A stretch of DNA of 64,000 bases, taken from an uncultured Prevotellaceae bacterium (lineage in GTDB: Bacteria > Bacteroidota > Bacteroidia > Bacteroidales > Bacteroidaceae). Each line of letters opens with the position of its first letter. Position 1 is the first letter of the stretch. The translations under genes were made by a program, and so were the position numbers. This document shows positions 47,683 to 56,020 of this stretch, piece by piece. The notes under the pieces were generated by a model. That model was not told where the DNA came from and did no database searches. It saw only the letters and a program-made list of their open reading frames with translations. The DNA lies in the NCBI GenBank assembly GCA_902761905.1, contig CACWMK010000007.1, positions 1-64,000 of the forward strand, given 5' to 3'.

Positions 47683-48837
47683 TCCACCCTCGAAGTTCTT
47701 CACGCTGTCTGGTACCTTATATCCTTTCTTCAGATATCGGTTTGTGACAGCGATATCGGTGTGCCCTGCCTGATCTCGGGCCACCACTATTCCCTCTGCA
47801 TTGGCCAGGTCACGTATGCCTGAGTCCTTCAGACTGTAGAACTGGTAGCTGTCCGGCCAATGCAGATCCTTGCGCATCTTGTTCCATTCGTATCTGAAAC
47901 TGTTCAGATAGGTCATCTTTGGTCCTGGCTTCAGGTCTTCTCCGAACAAATAGTAATGCGACGGCGCATCGAATATCCTCAGCTCATTCATCAGATAGAG
48001 CAGCTTCTTATTTAGTCCCACACGGCGGTCCCTGTGGTTCTTCGATATCTCTGCAGGAACAGTCACTTCCATGTCTGTGACAGAGACGTTACCTATCCTG
48101 ATATGTCGCAGTTCATCTGGCCTGATGAAGGTATAGTATTCCATCATACACGCCAGCAGAAATTGTTTGTTGTTCTTATTTAGGTACTCGCGCATGCGCG
48201 TAAGGGCTGCCTCTGTCAGAGCGTCGCGTTTCTTTTCGCTCTGCCTTAGCATGTGGATATCCTCGCAGAGGTTCCTTTCGATATACTTCCTTTCCACTAG
48301 CCAGCTGCATAGTGTCGATAGCCATGTGCGGTAGTTGTTGCGTGTAGTGGCACTCACATCCTTGTCCAGAATGAGATAGTCCAGGAACTCGACTATGAAT
48401 CCCCTGTCAAACTGGTACATGAACCTGATTCCAACATGACACTCCTCAATGTAACTCTCCAGTGTTCCTACTCTGGAGAGATAGTCGTATGCAGTTTTTG
48501 ATTTCAGTGTCCCTTTCACCTCCATGGCCGACACATACTCGCGGTAGTTCTTCAGCACCTCACTGAACGGTGTAAGGTGCCTGGTGCTGTCGCTCTTGAC
48601 AAACGGGTTCCATCCCTGGATCAGTCGCTGGGTTAGGTTTGTGATCAGCAGCGCGGCCAACTTCAGTTTGTCCGCTCTGCTCTTGGTCTTGTCGAGCATG
48701 TATTTCTTGCGCTTCATCCCATTATAAACGGGGTCGTACGCCCAAAAATCCACATACCAACTCTTGCCGGTATGCAGCCTTGGCAGCGTGAAACCTATTA
48801 TACTAGACGCGCAAAGAAAATTTTCTGGTAATGCCAT
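47677..48837 (-). CDS. int: Phage integrase (tyrosine recombinase)
   Basis: A 386-residue site-specific recombinase. The start at 48837 gives MALPENFLCASSIIGFTLPR; further upstream the frame runs into the att site. The N-terminal part is an AP2-like arm-binding and SAM-like core-binding region (about 1-200). Catalytic residues read as Arg239 (FIRPDELR), Lys266, His359 (QAGHTDIA) and Tyr368 (TNRYLKKG). The usual HxxR box II is YSLK here (334-337), as in a subset of Bacteroidales integrases. It points away from the tRNA and would insert or excise the phage at tRNA-fMet. It is the only gene of its module; no separate excisionase is visible. Confidence 0.9.
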   Translation of the reverse strand: MALPENFLCASSIIGFTLPRLHTGKSWYVDFWAYDPVYNGMKRKKYMLDKTKSRADKLKLAALLITNLTQRLIQGWNPFVKSDSTRHLTPFSEVLKNYREYVSAMEVKGTLKSKTAYDYLSRVGTLESYIEECHVGIRFMYQFDRGFIVEFLDYLILDKDVSATTRNNYRTWLSTLCSWLVERKYIERNLCEDIHMLRQSEKKRDALTEAALTRMREYLNKNNKQFLLACMMEYYTFIRPDELRHIRIGNVSVTDMEVTVPAEISKNHRDRRVGLNKKLLYLMNELRIFDAPSHYYLFGEDLKPGPKMTYLNSFRYEWNKMRKDLHWPDSYQFYSLKDSGIRDLANAEGIVVARDQAGHTDIAVTNRYLKKGYKVPDSVKNFEGGL

Positions 48838-48844
48838 TTTTTTT

Positions 48845-48873
48845 GTTGGGGAAGATCCGGAGGATTCCCCAAC
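48845..48873 (-). promoter_or_regulatory. Hairpin in the 5' leader of the integrase gene
   Basis: GTTGGGGAA (48845-48853) and TTCCCCAAC (48865-48873) form a perfect 9-bp stem. On the minus strand it ends just before a run of eight A and the ATG. It may hide the translation start or be a binding site in attP. Confidence 0.5.
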
Positions 48874-48894
48874 AGGTACTACATTAATATCATT

Positions 48895-48914
48895 ACTGTC
48901 CGAATACTGTCCGA
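48895..48914. repeat. Two copies of ACTGTCCGA, possible integrase arm sites
   Basis: ACTGTCCGA lies at 48895-48903 and 48906-48914 (11 bp apart), about 60 bp from the att core. A third copy lies at 3769-3777 on the other phage end, 91 bp from attL. Positions on both sides of the core fit lambda-type arm sites; this is inferred. Confidence 0.45.
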
Positions 48915-48947
48915 GCTCTGTCGCATCGGAAATGAAAAAAGCCCCGT

Positions 48948-48968
48948 CTATACAGGGCTTCTCGGGCA
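48948..48968 (-). terminator. Phage-borne terminator behind tRNA-fMet
   Basis: AAGCCC(cgtctata)CAGGGCTT (about 48944-48962) forms a short stem directly downstream of the tRNA 3' end on the minus strand, followed there by T-rich sequence. It replaces the original tRNA terminator, which now sits at 3631-3650. Confidence 0.45.
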
Positions 48969-48969
48969 T

Positions 48970-48989
48970 TTTAGTTGCGGAGGCAGGAT
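48970..48989. other. attR: attR (20-bp core inside tRNA-fMet)
   Basis: Identical over 20 bases to 3659-3678. It covers the 3' part of the T-arm, the acceptor strand and the first bases downstream of the tRNA gene, so insertion of the phage rebuilds a full tRNA. Confidence 0.92.
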
Positions 48990-49047
48990 TCGAACGTGCG
49001 ACCTCCAGGTTATGAGCCTGGCGAGCTACCAACTGCTCCACTCCGCG
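48975..49047 (-). tRNA. Initiator tRNA-fMet (CAU)
   Basis: The minus strand forms a tRNA with anticodon CAT in loop CTCATAA, D-arm GAGCAGTTGGTAGCTC and T-loop TTCGAAT. Initiator identity follows from the unpaired C1-A72 end of the acceptor stem. Of the three GC pairs usual in the initiator anticodon stem, only two are seen; the third is A-U. One pair in the T-stem is a C-C mismatch. No CCA is encoded. It is the attachment gene of the prophage, which supplies its 3' end. Confidence 0.9.
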
Positions 49048-49070
49048 ATGTTATTTTTCTTAAGCGGGTG

Positions 49071-49102
49071 CAAAGGTACGACTATTTTTTGAATTGACCA
49101 AA
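49071..49102 (-). promoter_or_regulatory. Promoter of tRNA-fMet
   Basis: On the minus strand TTTG (49099-49102) is followed after 20 bases by TACCTTTG (49071-49078). The neighbouring AAGCGGGTGCAAAGGTACG is shared with the tRNA-Ser promoter. Confidence 0.75.
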
Positions 49103-49158
49103 TATTTGTGGCATTTTTTTAGAAAAAAGTTCTTTTTTGCACTTTTTCTGCTTTTTTT

Positions 49159-49190
49159 CTTGTGTAATTCAAAGAAATAGTTTACTTTTG
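49159..49190 (+). promoter_or_regulatory. Promoter of the TetR gene
   Basis: CTTG (49159-49162), 20 bases, TACTTTTG (49183-49190). One mismatch in the -33 box. Confidence 0.6.
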
Positions 49191-49237
49191 CACACTATAG
49201 AAATGTGTGCAATTTAAAAATATAGGAGGAAACAGTC

Positions 49238-49831
49238 ATGTCCATATCCAAAACCAGACAGAAGTTGGTTGACGTAGCACGCCAGTTGTTCGCAAAGAAC
49301 GGACTGGAAAATACTACGATGAACGACATCGCCCTGCAGTCAGGCAAGGGTCGACGTACGCTATATACCTATTTCAAGTCGAAAGAGGAGATATACTATG
49401 CTGTGATCGAGAGTGAGCTGGAGCGACTTAGCGATAAACTCGATGAAGTGGCAGCCCGTCGCATTCGTCCACAGGATAAGATTATCGAACTGATATACAC
49501 CCATCTCAGCATGATCAGAGAGACGGTAGTGCGCAATGGTAACCTGCGTGCAGAGTTCTTCAGAAACATCTGGATGGTAGAGAAGGTGCGCCGCCACTTT
49601 GACGATGCAGAGATAGAACTGTTTCGCAAAGTGTATGCTGAAGGCAAGGAAGACGGTGAGTTTGATATCGACAACGTAGACCTGGTGGCCGACATTACCC
49701 ACTATTGTATCAAGGGACTGGAGGTACCTTATATATATGGACGTATTGCGCACGGCATGAAGGAGGAGGATACCAAGCCCCAGGTGGCCAAGGTGGTATA
49801 TGGTGCGCTGGGTAAACTGCAGAGAAAATAA
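49238..49831 (+). CDS. TetR/AcrR-family transcription regulator
   Basis: A 197-residue regulator. Residues about 5-50 form the TetR HTH: TRQKLVDVARQLFAKNGLEN, then TTMNDIALQSGKGRRTLYTY. The rest is a helical ligand and dimer domain. An AGGAGGA site precedes the ATG. It stands directly before fabG in the same direction, so it may control lipid metabolism, as FabR/FapR-like regulators do; this is inferred from the neighbour. Host gene, not part of the phage. Confidence 0.85.
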   Translation: MSISKTRQKLVDVARQLFAKNGLENTTMNDIALQSGKGRRTLYTYFKSKEEIYYAVIESELERLSDKLDEVAARRIRPQDKIIELIYTHLSMIRETVVRNGNLRAEFFRNIWMVEKVRRHFDDAEIELFRKVYAEGKEDGEFDIDNVDLVADITHYCIKGLEVPYIYGRIAHGMKEEDTKPQVAKVVYGALGKLQRK

Positions 49832-49878
49832 AGAAAACTGGAAATTATAATTGAAGAATTAAAAATTAAAAAAGAATT

Positions 49879-50616
49879 ATGGGATTATTAAGTGGTAAGA
49901 CAGCGCTGATTACAGGTGCTGCACGCGGTATCGGAAAGGCTATCGCACTGAAGTATGCCTCAGAGGGCTGTAACATCGCATTCACCGACCTCGAGATTAA
50001 CGAGGAGACTGAGAAGGAGATCGCTGCTCTGGGTGTTAAGGCTAAGAGTTATGCATCAAATGCAGCTGACTTTGCTCAGACTGAGGAGGTGGTTAAGGCC
50101 GTTAAGGAGGAGTTTGGTTCAATCGATATCCTGGTTAACAACGCTGGTATCACCAAGGACGGACTGATGCTGCGCATGACTGAGCAGCAGTGGGACGCTG
50201 TTATCGCAGTAAACCTGAAGAGTGCATTCAACTTCATCCACGCATGTGTGCCTGTAATGATGCGTCAGCGTGGTGGTTCAATCATCAACATGGCATCGGT
50301 AGTAGGTGTACATGGTAACGCTGGTCAGGCTAACTACGCTGCATCAAAGGCTGGTCTGATTGCTCTGGCTAAGAGTATCGCACAGGAGATGGGACCAAAG
50401 GGTATCCGTGCAAACGCTATCGCTCCAGGTTTCATCGAGACAGCCATGACAGCTGCTCTGCCTGAGGACATCCGTAAGGAGTGGTGCAACAAGATTCCTC
50501 TGCGTCGTGGTGGACAGGTTGAGGATATCGCCAACGTTGCTACCTTCCTGGCTTCTGATATGTCTAGCTACGTTAGCGGTCAGGTCATCCAGGTTGATGG
50601 TGGTATGAACATGTAA
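49879..50616 (+). CDS. fabG: 3-oxoacyl-ACP reductase FabG
   Basis: A 245-residue short-chain dehydrogenase. The NADPH loop is TGAARGIGKAIA (about 12-23), NNAG follows at about 87-90, and the catalytic Ser (INMASVVG), Tyr-x-x-x-Lys (YAASKAG) and the preceding Asn are present. It reduces 3-oxoacyl-ACP in each round of fatty-acid elongation. The codon use shows high expression. The leader consists of AT-rich repeat units (AATTGAAGAATTAAAAATT). Confidence 0.93.
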   Translation: MGLLSGKTALITGAARGIGKAIALKYASEGCNIAFTDLEINEETEKEIAALGVKAKSYASNAADFAQTEEVVKAVKEEFGSIDILVNNAGITKDGLMLRMTEQQWDAVIAVNLKSAFNFIHACVPVMMRQRGGSIINMASVVGVHGNAGQANYAASKAGLIALAKSIAQEMGPKGIRANAIAPGFIETAMTAALPEDIRKEWCNKIPLRRGGQVEDIANVATFLASDMSSYVSGQVIQVDGGMNM

Positions 50617-50650
50617 TCAATTGATAATTGACAATTGAAGATTGATAATT

Positions 50651-51322
50651 ATGGAAGTCGTTTACGAAGACAACCATATTATAATAGTTAACAAACAGAG
50701 TGGGGAGATCGTGCAGGGTGATAAAACTGGCGATCGCCCCCTTTCTGATTTGGTGAAAGACTATATAAAAGATAGGTACGCGAAGCCAGGAGCCGTTTTT
50801 CTGGGGGTAGTGCACCGTCTGGATCGTCCTGTTTCAGGACTTGTAGTCTTTGCCAGAACATCTAAAGCTTTGACCAGACTCAACAAGATGTTTGCTGAAG
50901 GCGAGGTGCACAAGACTTATTGGGCGATAGTAAAGAATACGCCAAAGCAGCTTGAGGGCACACTCGAGAACTGGCTGGTGCGCAATGAGAAGCAGAACAA
51001 GAGTTATGCATACGATCGTGAGCGTCCAAACGCCAAGAAGGCAATACTGAAGTATCGCACGATAGGACACTCTGACAACTATACTCTGCTTGAGGTGCAG
51101 CTTATGACAGGCCGTCATCATCAGATACGTTGCCAGCTTGCAGCCATGGGTTGTCCCATCAAGGGCGACCTGAAGTATGGTGCCCCACGCAGCAATCCTG
51201 ACGGCAGCATATCGCTACTGTCACGCCGTGTTGAGTTTGTTCATCCTGTATCAAAGGAAACCATAACCGCTGTAGCTCCACTGCCCAAAGATGCGCTGTG
51301 GCAGGCTATAGCACCTAAGTAA
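50651..51322 (+). CDS. RluD-like pseudouridine synthase
   Basis: A 223-residue RNA pseudouridylate synthase without the S4 domain. The motif HRLDRPVSGLVVFARTSKAL carries the catalytic Asp. The GRHHQIRCQL motif is also typical. It isomerises a uridine in rRNA or tRNA; the target cannot be told from sequence. The ATG at 50651 is chosen over TTG 50642. The 34-base gap to fabG is made of AATTGATAATTGACAATTG repeats. It is followed after 3 bases by tamB. Confidence 0.85.
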   Translation: MEVVYEDNHIIIVNKQSGEIVQGDKTGDRPLSDLVKDYIKDRYAKPGAVFLGVVHRLDRPVSGLVVFARTSKALTRLNKMFAEGEVHKTYWAIVKNTPKQLEGTLENWLVRNEKQNKSYAYDRERPNAKKAILKYRTIGHSDNYTLLEVQLMTGRHHQIRCQLAAMGCPIKGDLKYGAPRSNPDGSISLLSRRVEFVHPVSKETITAVAPLPKDALWQAIAPK

Positions 51323-51325
51323 GAA

Positions 51326-54300
51326 ATGAAGAAGGCACTGAAGTGGTTGGGTATAGCGGTGTTGACACCCATACTGCTCTTTGTGATACTAGCCGCACTT
51401 ATCTACTTTCCGCCAGTGCAGAACTGGGCGGTAAAGAAGGTGGCCGCCATCGCCTCAGAGAAGACAGGCATGGACATCACCATCGAGCACGTATGCCTGG
51501 AGTTCCCACTCGACCTGGGCATCGAGGGCTTTCGTGCACTGCATAAAAACGACTCAGTAGCCAATCAAATAGACACCATCGCTGACGTAAAGAAGATGGT
51601 GTGCGACGTGCGCCTGTTGCCACTGCTTGACAGTCGTGTTGTTATCGACGAGCTATCGCTGACACAGGCCAAGATAAACACCAACGGCTTCATAGGCGAC
51701 CTGAGAATAAAGGGCGAACTGCAAGAACTCTGGCTTTCGTCCAGAGGCATCGACCTCGACAAGGAGACTGTTGAGGTAAATGGAGCACGACTATCAGAAG
51801 CACGACTGGACATCGCACTTAGCGATACAGCGGCTGTAGACACCACAGAATCAACAATGAAGTGGATAGTAAATGCTGATTCAGTGAGTATCCTGAAGAG
51901 TGACTTCATGGTTCATCTGCCTGGCGACACACTTAATGCTCAGGCATATATGGGTAGGGCAGTGGCGCGCGACGTGCTGGCCGACCTGGGTAATAATATA
52001 TATAAGGTGGGAAGTCTTGACTGGCATGATGGTCGGCTGAACTACGACAATCGTTTTGAGCCTGCTGTCGAAGGACTAGATTATAACCATCTGGCGCTTA
52101 GCGATATCAACCTGCGTGTAGAGTCGATAGAGTACATGGCGCCTAACACCTCTCTTATAATAAAGGACCTGCGAGCCAAAGAGAAGAGTGGGTTGGAGAT
52201 AAGTCACCTGTCGGCCAAAATAACCATGGACGACAAGCGTGTTACCATCCCACAACTAAAGCTGAAGACGCCTGACACAGAGATAGTGACGGAACTGGCG
52301 ATGGACTTCAACACCTTTGATGATATGAATCCAGGCGCGATGAAGTTCCGCCTGAATGCCCAGATAGGCAAGCAGGACCTGATGCGATTTATGGGCGATA
52401 TGCCACAGCAGTTTGTGCGCAACTATCCTAACCATCCCATCAGCATCAAGGGCTCTATCAATGGCAACATGCAGCACATGACGTTTACTGGGCTCGACAT
52501 CCATCTGCCCACAGCCTTCCGCATGACAGCCAGTGGTAAGGCCGACAATGTGACTGACATCACCAAGATGAAGGCCGACATAGCGCTGAGTGCAAGGACT
52601 GAGAATATCAATTTTGCACTGGCACTGGCTGATCCTGCCATGATGCGCGATTATCGCATACCTGGCGGCATGCAGCTTGATGGCACACTGAAGGCCGACT
52701 GCACACGATATGCCACCAACCTGACAGCACGCGAGGGTGCAGGCACTGTCAAGTTGAATGGCTCTGCCAGCATACCTACCAATGCCAAGGGCGACCTGCT
52801 GATGGAGGCTATCAGCTACGATGCAGATATCAGCGTGGACCGCTTGAACCTGCACCACTTTATGCCACGCGACTCTATCTATACTTGCAGTGCAGACATC
52901 AAGGCAAAGGGTTATGGCACTGACTTCCTGTCGAACAAGAGCAAGCTTACTGCCAGTGCTAAGGTGCACCAGTTGCAGTATGGTAGTTGGAATCTGAAGA
53001 ACATCACTGCCGAAAGCACTCTGGCTAATGGTCATGCACTGGCATCGATCATTGGTCATAATGAGTTGTTTAATGGTACAGTGGGTGTAGACGCACTGCT
53101 TAACACCAAGAAACTGATGGCCACTGTAAGCGCCGACCTTGACAAGGCCGACCTGTATAGAATGCGACTGGTAGACACACCACTTACTATAGGTATGTGT
53201 GGCTCTGTGGATGTAGTATCAGACATGAAGCTGACCCACAAGGTAACTGGACTGGTTGACGAGATATTCATCGAGGGACAGAAAGAGACACTGCGTCCTG
53301 ACTTCATAGGTCTGCATATCAATACAACGCCTGACACTGTTATAGGTCGCATACAGAGTGGCGACTTTATAGTGAAATTCGATGCACGTGGCGACTATGA
53401 GCGTCTGCTTAACAGACTCAGCATGCTGGGCGATTCTGTTATGGCGCAGTTTGATAAGCGCATTATCGACCAGTCGGTCATCAAGCGCCTGTTGCCTGAA
53501 ATGAAACTTCACGTAGAGAGTAAGCGCGAAAACCCTGTGGCAAGCCTGATGAAGGCACTCGACATCAACTTCAAGGAACTGATGCTCGATGTAACTACAT
53601 CGCCTACAACGGGTATCAATGGTAAGAGCTATCTGTACTCGCTGGTTTACGACAGCACACGCATCGACACCATACGTCTGAACCTCACACAGAAGGGCGA
53701 ACGACTGACATATCAAGGACAGATACGCAACAACAAGCGTAATCCTCAGTTCGTGTTCAATGCACTTGTGGATGGCGCTGTTCACCAGCATGGTGCCTTG
53801 GTGGGCCTGCGCTATTTCGACCAGCACGACAAGATGGGCGTACGCTTGGGTGCAACAGCTGAGATGGAGGAGGATGGCATACGATTCAAGCTGATGCCAG
53901 AACGCCCAACAATCGGCTATAAGGTGTTCAACCTCAACAAGGACAACTATCTGTTTATGGGCCGCAACAAGCGATTGCAGGCTAAGGTCGACCTGATAGC
54001 CGACGACAAGACAGGTATCAAGCTGTATACAGAGAATCAGGATTCTACCATGCTGCAGGATATCACCATGAGTATCAACCAGTTGGATCTTGGCGAACTC
54101 ACCTCAGTGATACCTTATCTGCCCAGAATCACTGGTAAGCTTAACGGCGACTACCACATACTTGAGGATCAGAACGAGAACATCTCTATAGCATCTGATA
54201 TGGGTGTGCAGAAGATGACCTACGAGGGATCGCCCATTGGTAATATCAGCACAGAGTTGGTATATCTGATGAAGGAGGACGATACCCACGCAGTAGAGGC

Positions 54301-56020
54301 ACGCCTGATGCTTGATGAGGAGGAGTTTGGTATGCTCAGTGGTATCTACAAGAGCGAAGGCGAAGGATTTATCGATGCCAACTTCACTATGACTCGTCTG
54401 CCACTATCGCTGGTAAATGGTTTCGTGCCAGATCAGATGGTAGGTCTTGAGGGTTATGGTGAGGGTAGTGTAACCATACGTGGTACCACCAGTCATCCAG
54501 AGGTAAACGGTGAGATGTTTGTGGATTCTGCCTATCTGGTTAGTATCCCATACGGCATACGAATGCGATTTGATGACGACCCAGTGCGCATAGTGGGTTC
54601 TAAGCTGTTGCTCGAGAACTTTGGTTTGCGTTCAAGTAATAACGACCTGCTAAACCTGATGGGTAGCATCGACTTCAGCGATACAGAGCATATCATGATG
54701 GATATGCGTATGAGAGCGCGCAACTTCCTGCTTATCGACTCTAAGCAGCAGGCCAAGAGTGTAGCATGGGGTAAGGCCTATGTCAACTTCCTTACTCGAC
54801 TGCAAGGACCGCTCGAGGCTCTCAACATGCGTGGACGTCTGGATGTGCTTGGTTCTACTGATATGAAATACCTGTTGCTCGACTCGCCGTTGAGCACAGA
54901 CACACGTCTGGATGAGTTGGTTAAGTTTACTGACTTCAGCGACTCTACACAGACAGTAGTAACACAGCCCACACCGTCAGGACTTAATATCGACCTCACC
55001 GTCAATGTGTCGCAGGGTGCCCACATAGTCTGCAACCTGAATGCCGATGAGAGCAACTATGTGGACCTGATGGGTGGTGGCGACCTCAGAATGAAGTACA
55101 ACTCTGAGGGCATTAACCTTACAGGCCGCTACACACTGTCGAGTGGCGAGATGAAGTACTCGCTGCCAGTAATTCCACTTAAGACCTTTACTGTCAAGGA
55201 GGGCAGCTACGTCGAGTTTACTGGCGATCCTATGAATCCTAAGCTTAACATCACTGCTGTAGAGCGCACCAAGTCGAATGTCACCAACGAGGCTGGCGTA
55301 AGCCGCACTGTGCAGTTCGATTGTGGTGTTGTAATCACCAAGACTCTCAATGACATGGGACTTGAGTTTATTATCGATGCACCTGAGGATCAGACAGTAA
55401 GTGGCGAGCTTGCCACCATGTCGAAGGAGGAAAGAGGTAAGATGGCCGTTGCCATGCTTACCACAGGTATGTATCTGGCCGACGGCAATACTGGCGGATT
55501 CTCGATGAACTCTGCACTGAGCTCATTCCTGCAGAGCGAGATCAACAGCATAGCTGGTTCTGCACTGAAGACACTCGACCTCAGTGTGGGTATCGACAAC
55601 TCTACTGATGCCTCTGGAACCATGCATACAGACTATTCGTTCAAGTTTGCCAAGCGATTCTTCAACAATCGACTTAAGATAGAGCTTGGTGGTAAGGTGT
55701 CATCAGGTCATTCTGAAGATATGGGAGGAGCAGACAACCATTCGTTCTTCGACAATGTCACGATGGAGTATCGCCTGAACCAGGATGCCACCAAGAACCT
55801 GAAGCTGTTCTACAATCAGAACGTCTACGACTGGCTTGAGGGCTACACAGGCGAATACGGCTTAGGTTTTGTATGGCGTCGCAAGCTCAACAGCCTGCTC
55901 GATGTACTTACATTCTGGAAGAAGGATCAGCCCGCGATGATGCCGCGTACCACAACTCCACGCGACACACTGCGTACTGATAGTGTCAGACCCATAAACA
56001 GACAGCCCAATGCTAAGTAG
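51326..56020 (+). CDS. tamB: TamB-like translocation/assembly protein (DUF490)
   Basis: A 1564-residue protein with an N-terminal membrane anchor (LGIAVLTPILLFVILAALIY) and a very long beta-rich taco-like body with AsmA-type opening (ASEKTGMDITIEHVCLEFPL). The C-terminal DUF490 domain begins near 1150. It spans the periplasm and moves lipids or helps insert outer-membrane proteins. The next gene, an outer-membrane partner, overlaps its end by 11 bases, as tamA and tamB are paired in many bacteria. Confidence 0.88.
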   Translation: MKKALKWLGIAVLTPILLFVILAALIYFPPVQNWAVKKVAAIASEKTGMDITIEHVCLEFPLDLGIEGFRALHKNDSVANQIDTIADVKKMVCDVRLLPLLDSRVVIDELSLTQAKINTNGFIGDLRIKGELQELWLSSRGIDLDKETVEVNGARLSEARLDIALSDTAAVDTTESTMKWIVNADSVSILKSDFMVHLPGDTLNAQAYMGRAVARDVLADLGNNIYKVGSLDWHDGRLNYDNRFEPAVEGLDYNHLALSDINLRVESIEYMAPNTSLIIKDLRAKEKSGLEISHLSAKITMDDKRVTIPQLKLKTPDTEIVTELAMDFNTFDDMNPGAMKFRLNAQIGKQDLMRFMGDMPQQFVRNYPNHPISIKGSINGNMQHMTFTGLDIHLPTAFRMTASGKADNVTDITKMKADIALSARTENINFALALADPAMMRDYRIPGGMQLDGTLKADCTRYATNLTAREGAGTVKLNGSASIPTNAKGDLLMEAISYDADISVDRLNLHHFMPRDSIYTCSADIKAKGYGTDFLSNKSKLTASAKVHQLQYGSWNLKNITAESTLANGHALASIIGHNELFNGTVGVDALLNTKKLMATVSADLDKADLYRMRLVDTPLTIGMCGSVDVVSDMKLTHKVTGLVDEIFIEGQKETLRPDFIGLHINTTPDTVIGRIQSGDFIVKFDARGDYERLLNRLSMLGDSVMAQFDKRIIDQSVIKRLLPEMKLHVESKRENPVASLMKALDINFKELMLDVTTSPTTGINGKSYLYSLVYDSTRIDTIRLNLTQKGERLTYQGQIRNNKRNPQFVFNALVDGAVHQHGALVGLRYFDQHDKMGVRLGATAEMEEDGIRFKLMPERPTIGYKVFNLNKDNYLFMGRNKRLQAKVDLIADDKTGIKLYTENQDSTMLQDITMSINQLDLGELTSVIPYLPRITGKLNGDYHILEDQNENISIASDMGVQKMTYEGSPIGNISTELVYLMKEDDTHAVEARLMLDEEEFGMLSGIYKSEGEGFIDANFTMTRLPLSLVNGFVPDQMVGLEGYGEGSVTIRGTTSHPEVNGEMFVDSAYLVSIPYGIRMRFDDDPVRIVGSKLLLENFGLRSSNNDLLNLMGSIDFSDTEHIMMDMRMRARNFLLIDSKQQAKSVAWGKAYVNFLTRLQGPLEALNMRGRLDVLGSTDMKYLLLDSPLSTDTRLDELVKFTDFSDSTQTVVTQPTPSGLNIDLTVNVSQGAHIVCNLNADESNYVDLMGGGDLRMKYNSEGINLTGRYTLSSGEMKYSLPVIPLKTFTVKEGSYVEFTGDPMNPKLNITAVERTKSNVTNEAGVSRTVQFDCGVVITKTLNDMGLEFIIDAPEDQTVSGELATMSKEERGKMAVAMLTTGMYLADGNTGGFSMNSALSSFLQSEINSIAGSALKTLDLSVGIDNSTDASGTMHTDYSFKFAKRFFNNRLKIELGGKVSSGHSEDMGGADNHSFFDNVTMEYRLNQDATKNLKLFYNQNVYDWLEGYTGEYGLGFVWRRKLNSLLDVLTFWKKDQPAMMPRTTTPRDTLRTDSVRPINRQPNAK

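Larger units (their letters stand above)
3659..48989. mobile_element. Integrated temperate tailed phage (about 45.3 kb) with a diversity-generating retroelement
   Basis: The element is bounded by a perfect 20-bp repeat, one copy of which is the 3' end of tRNA-fMet. Inside are a repressor with divergent early operon, primase-helicase, capsid protease, capsid, terminase, portal, tail genes, DGR, holin, endolysin, tape measure, and a tyrosine integrase next to the tRNA. All expected modules appear intact, with no frameshift seen in a core gene, so it may be functional. No Mu-type transposase or conjugation gene is visible, so it is neither a transposable phage nor a conjugative element. Confidence 0.93.

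Noticed and set aside
3659..48989. Mu-like transposable phage or conjugative element
   Set aside because: No transposase, MuB-like ATPase, relaxase or T4SS gene is seen; a tyrosine integrase and tRNA-based att sites are present.
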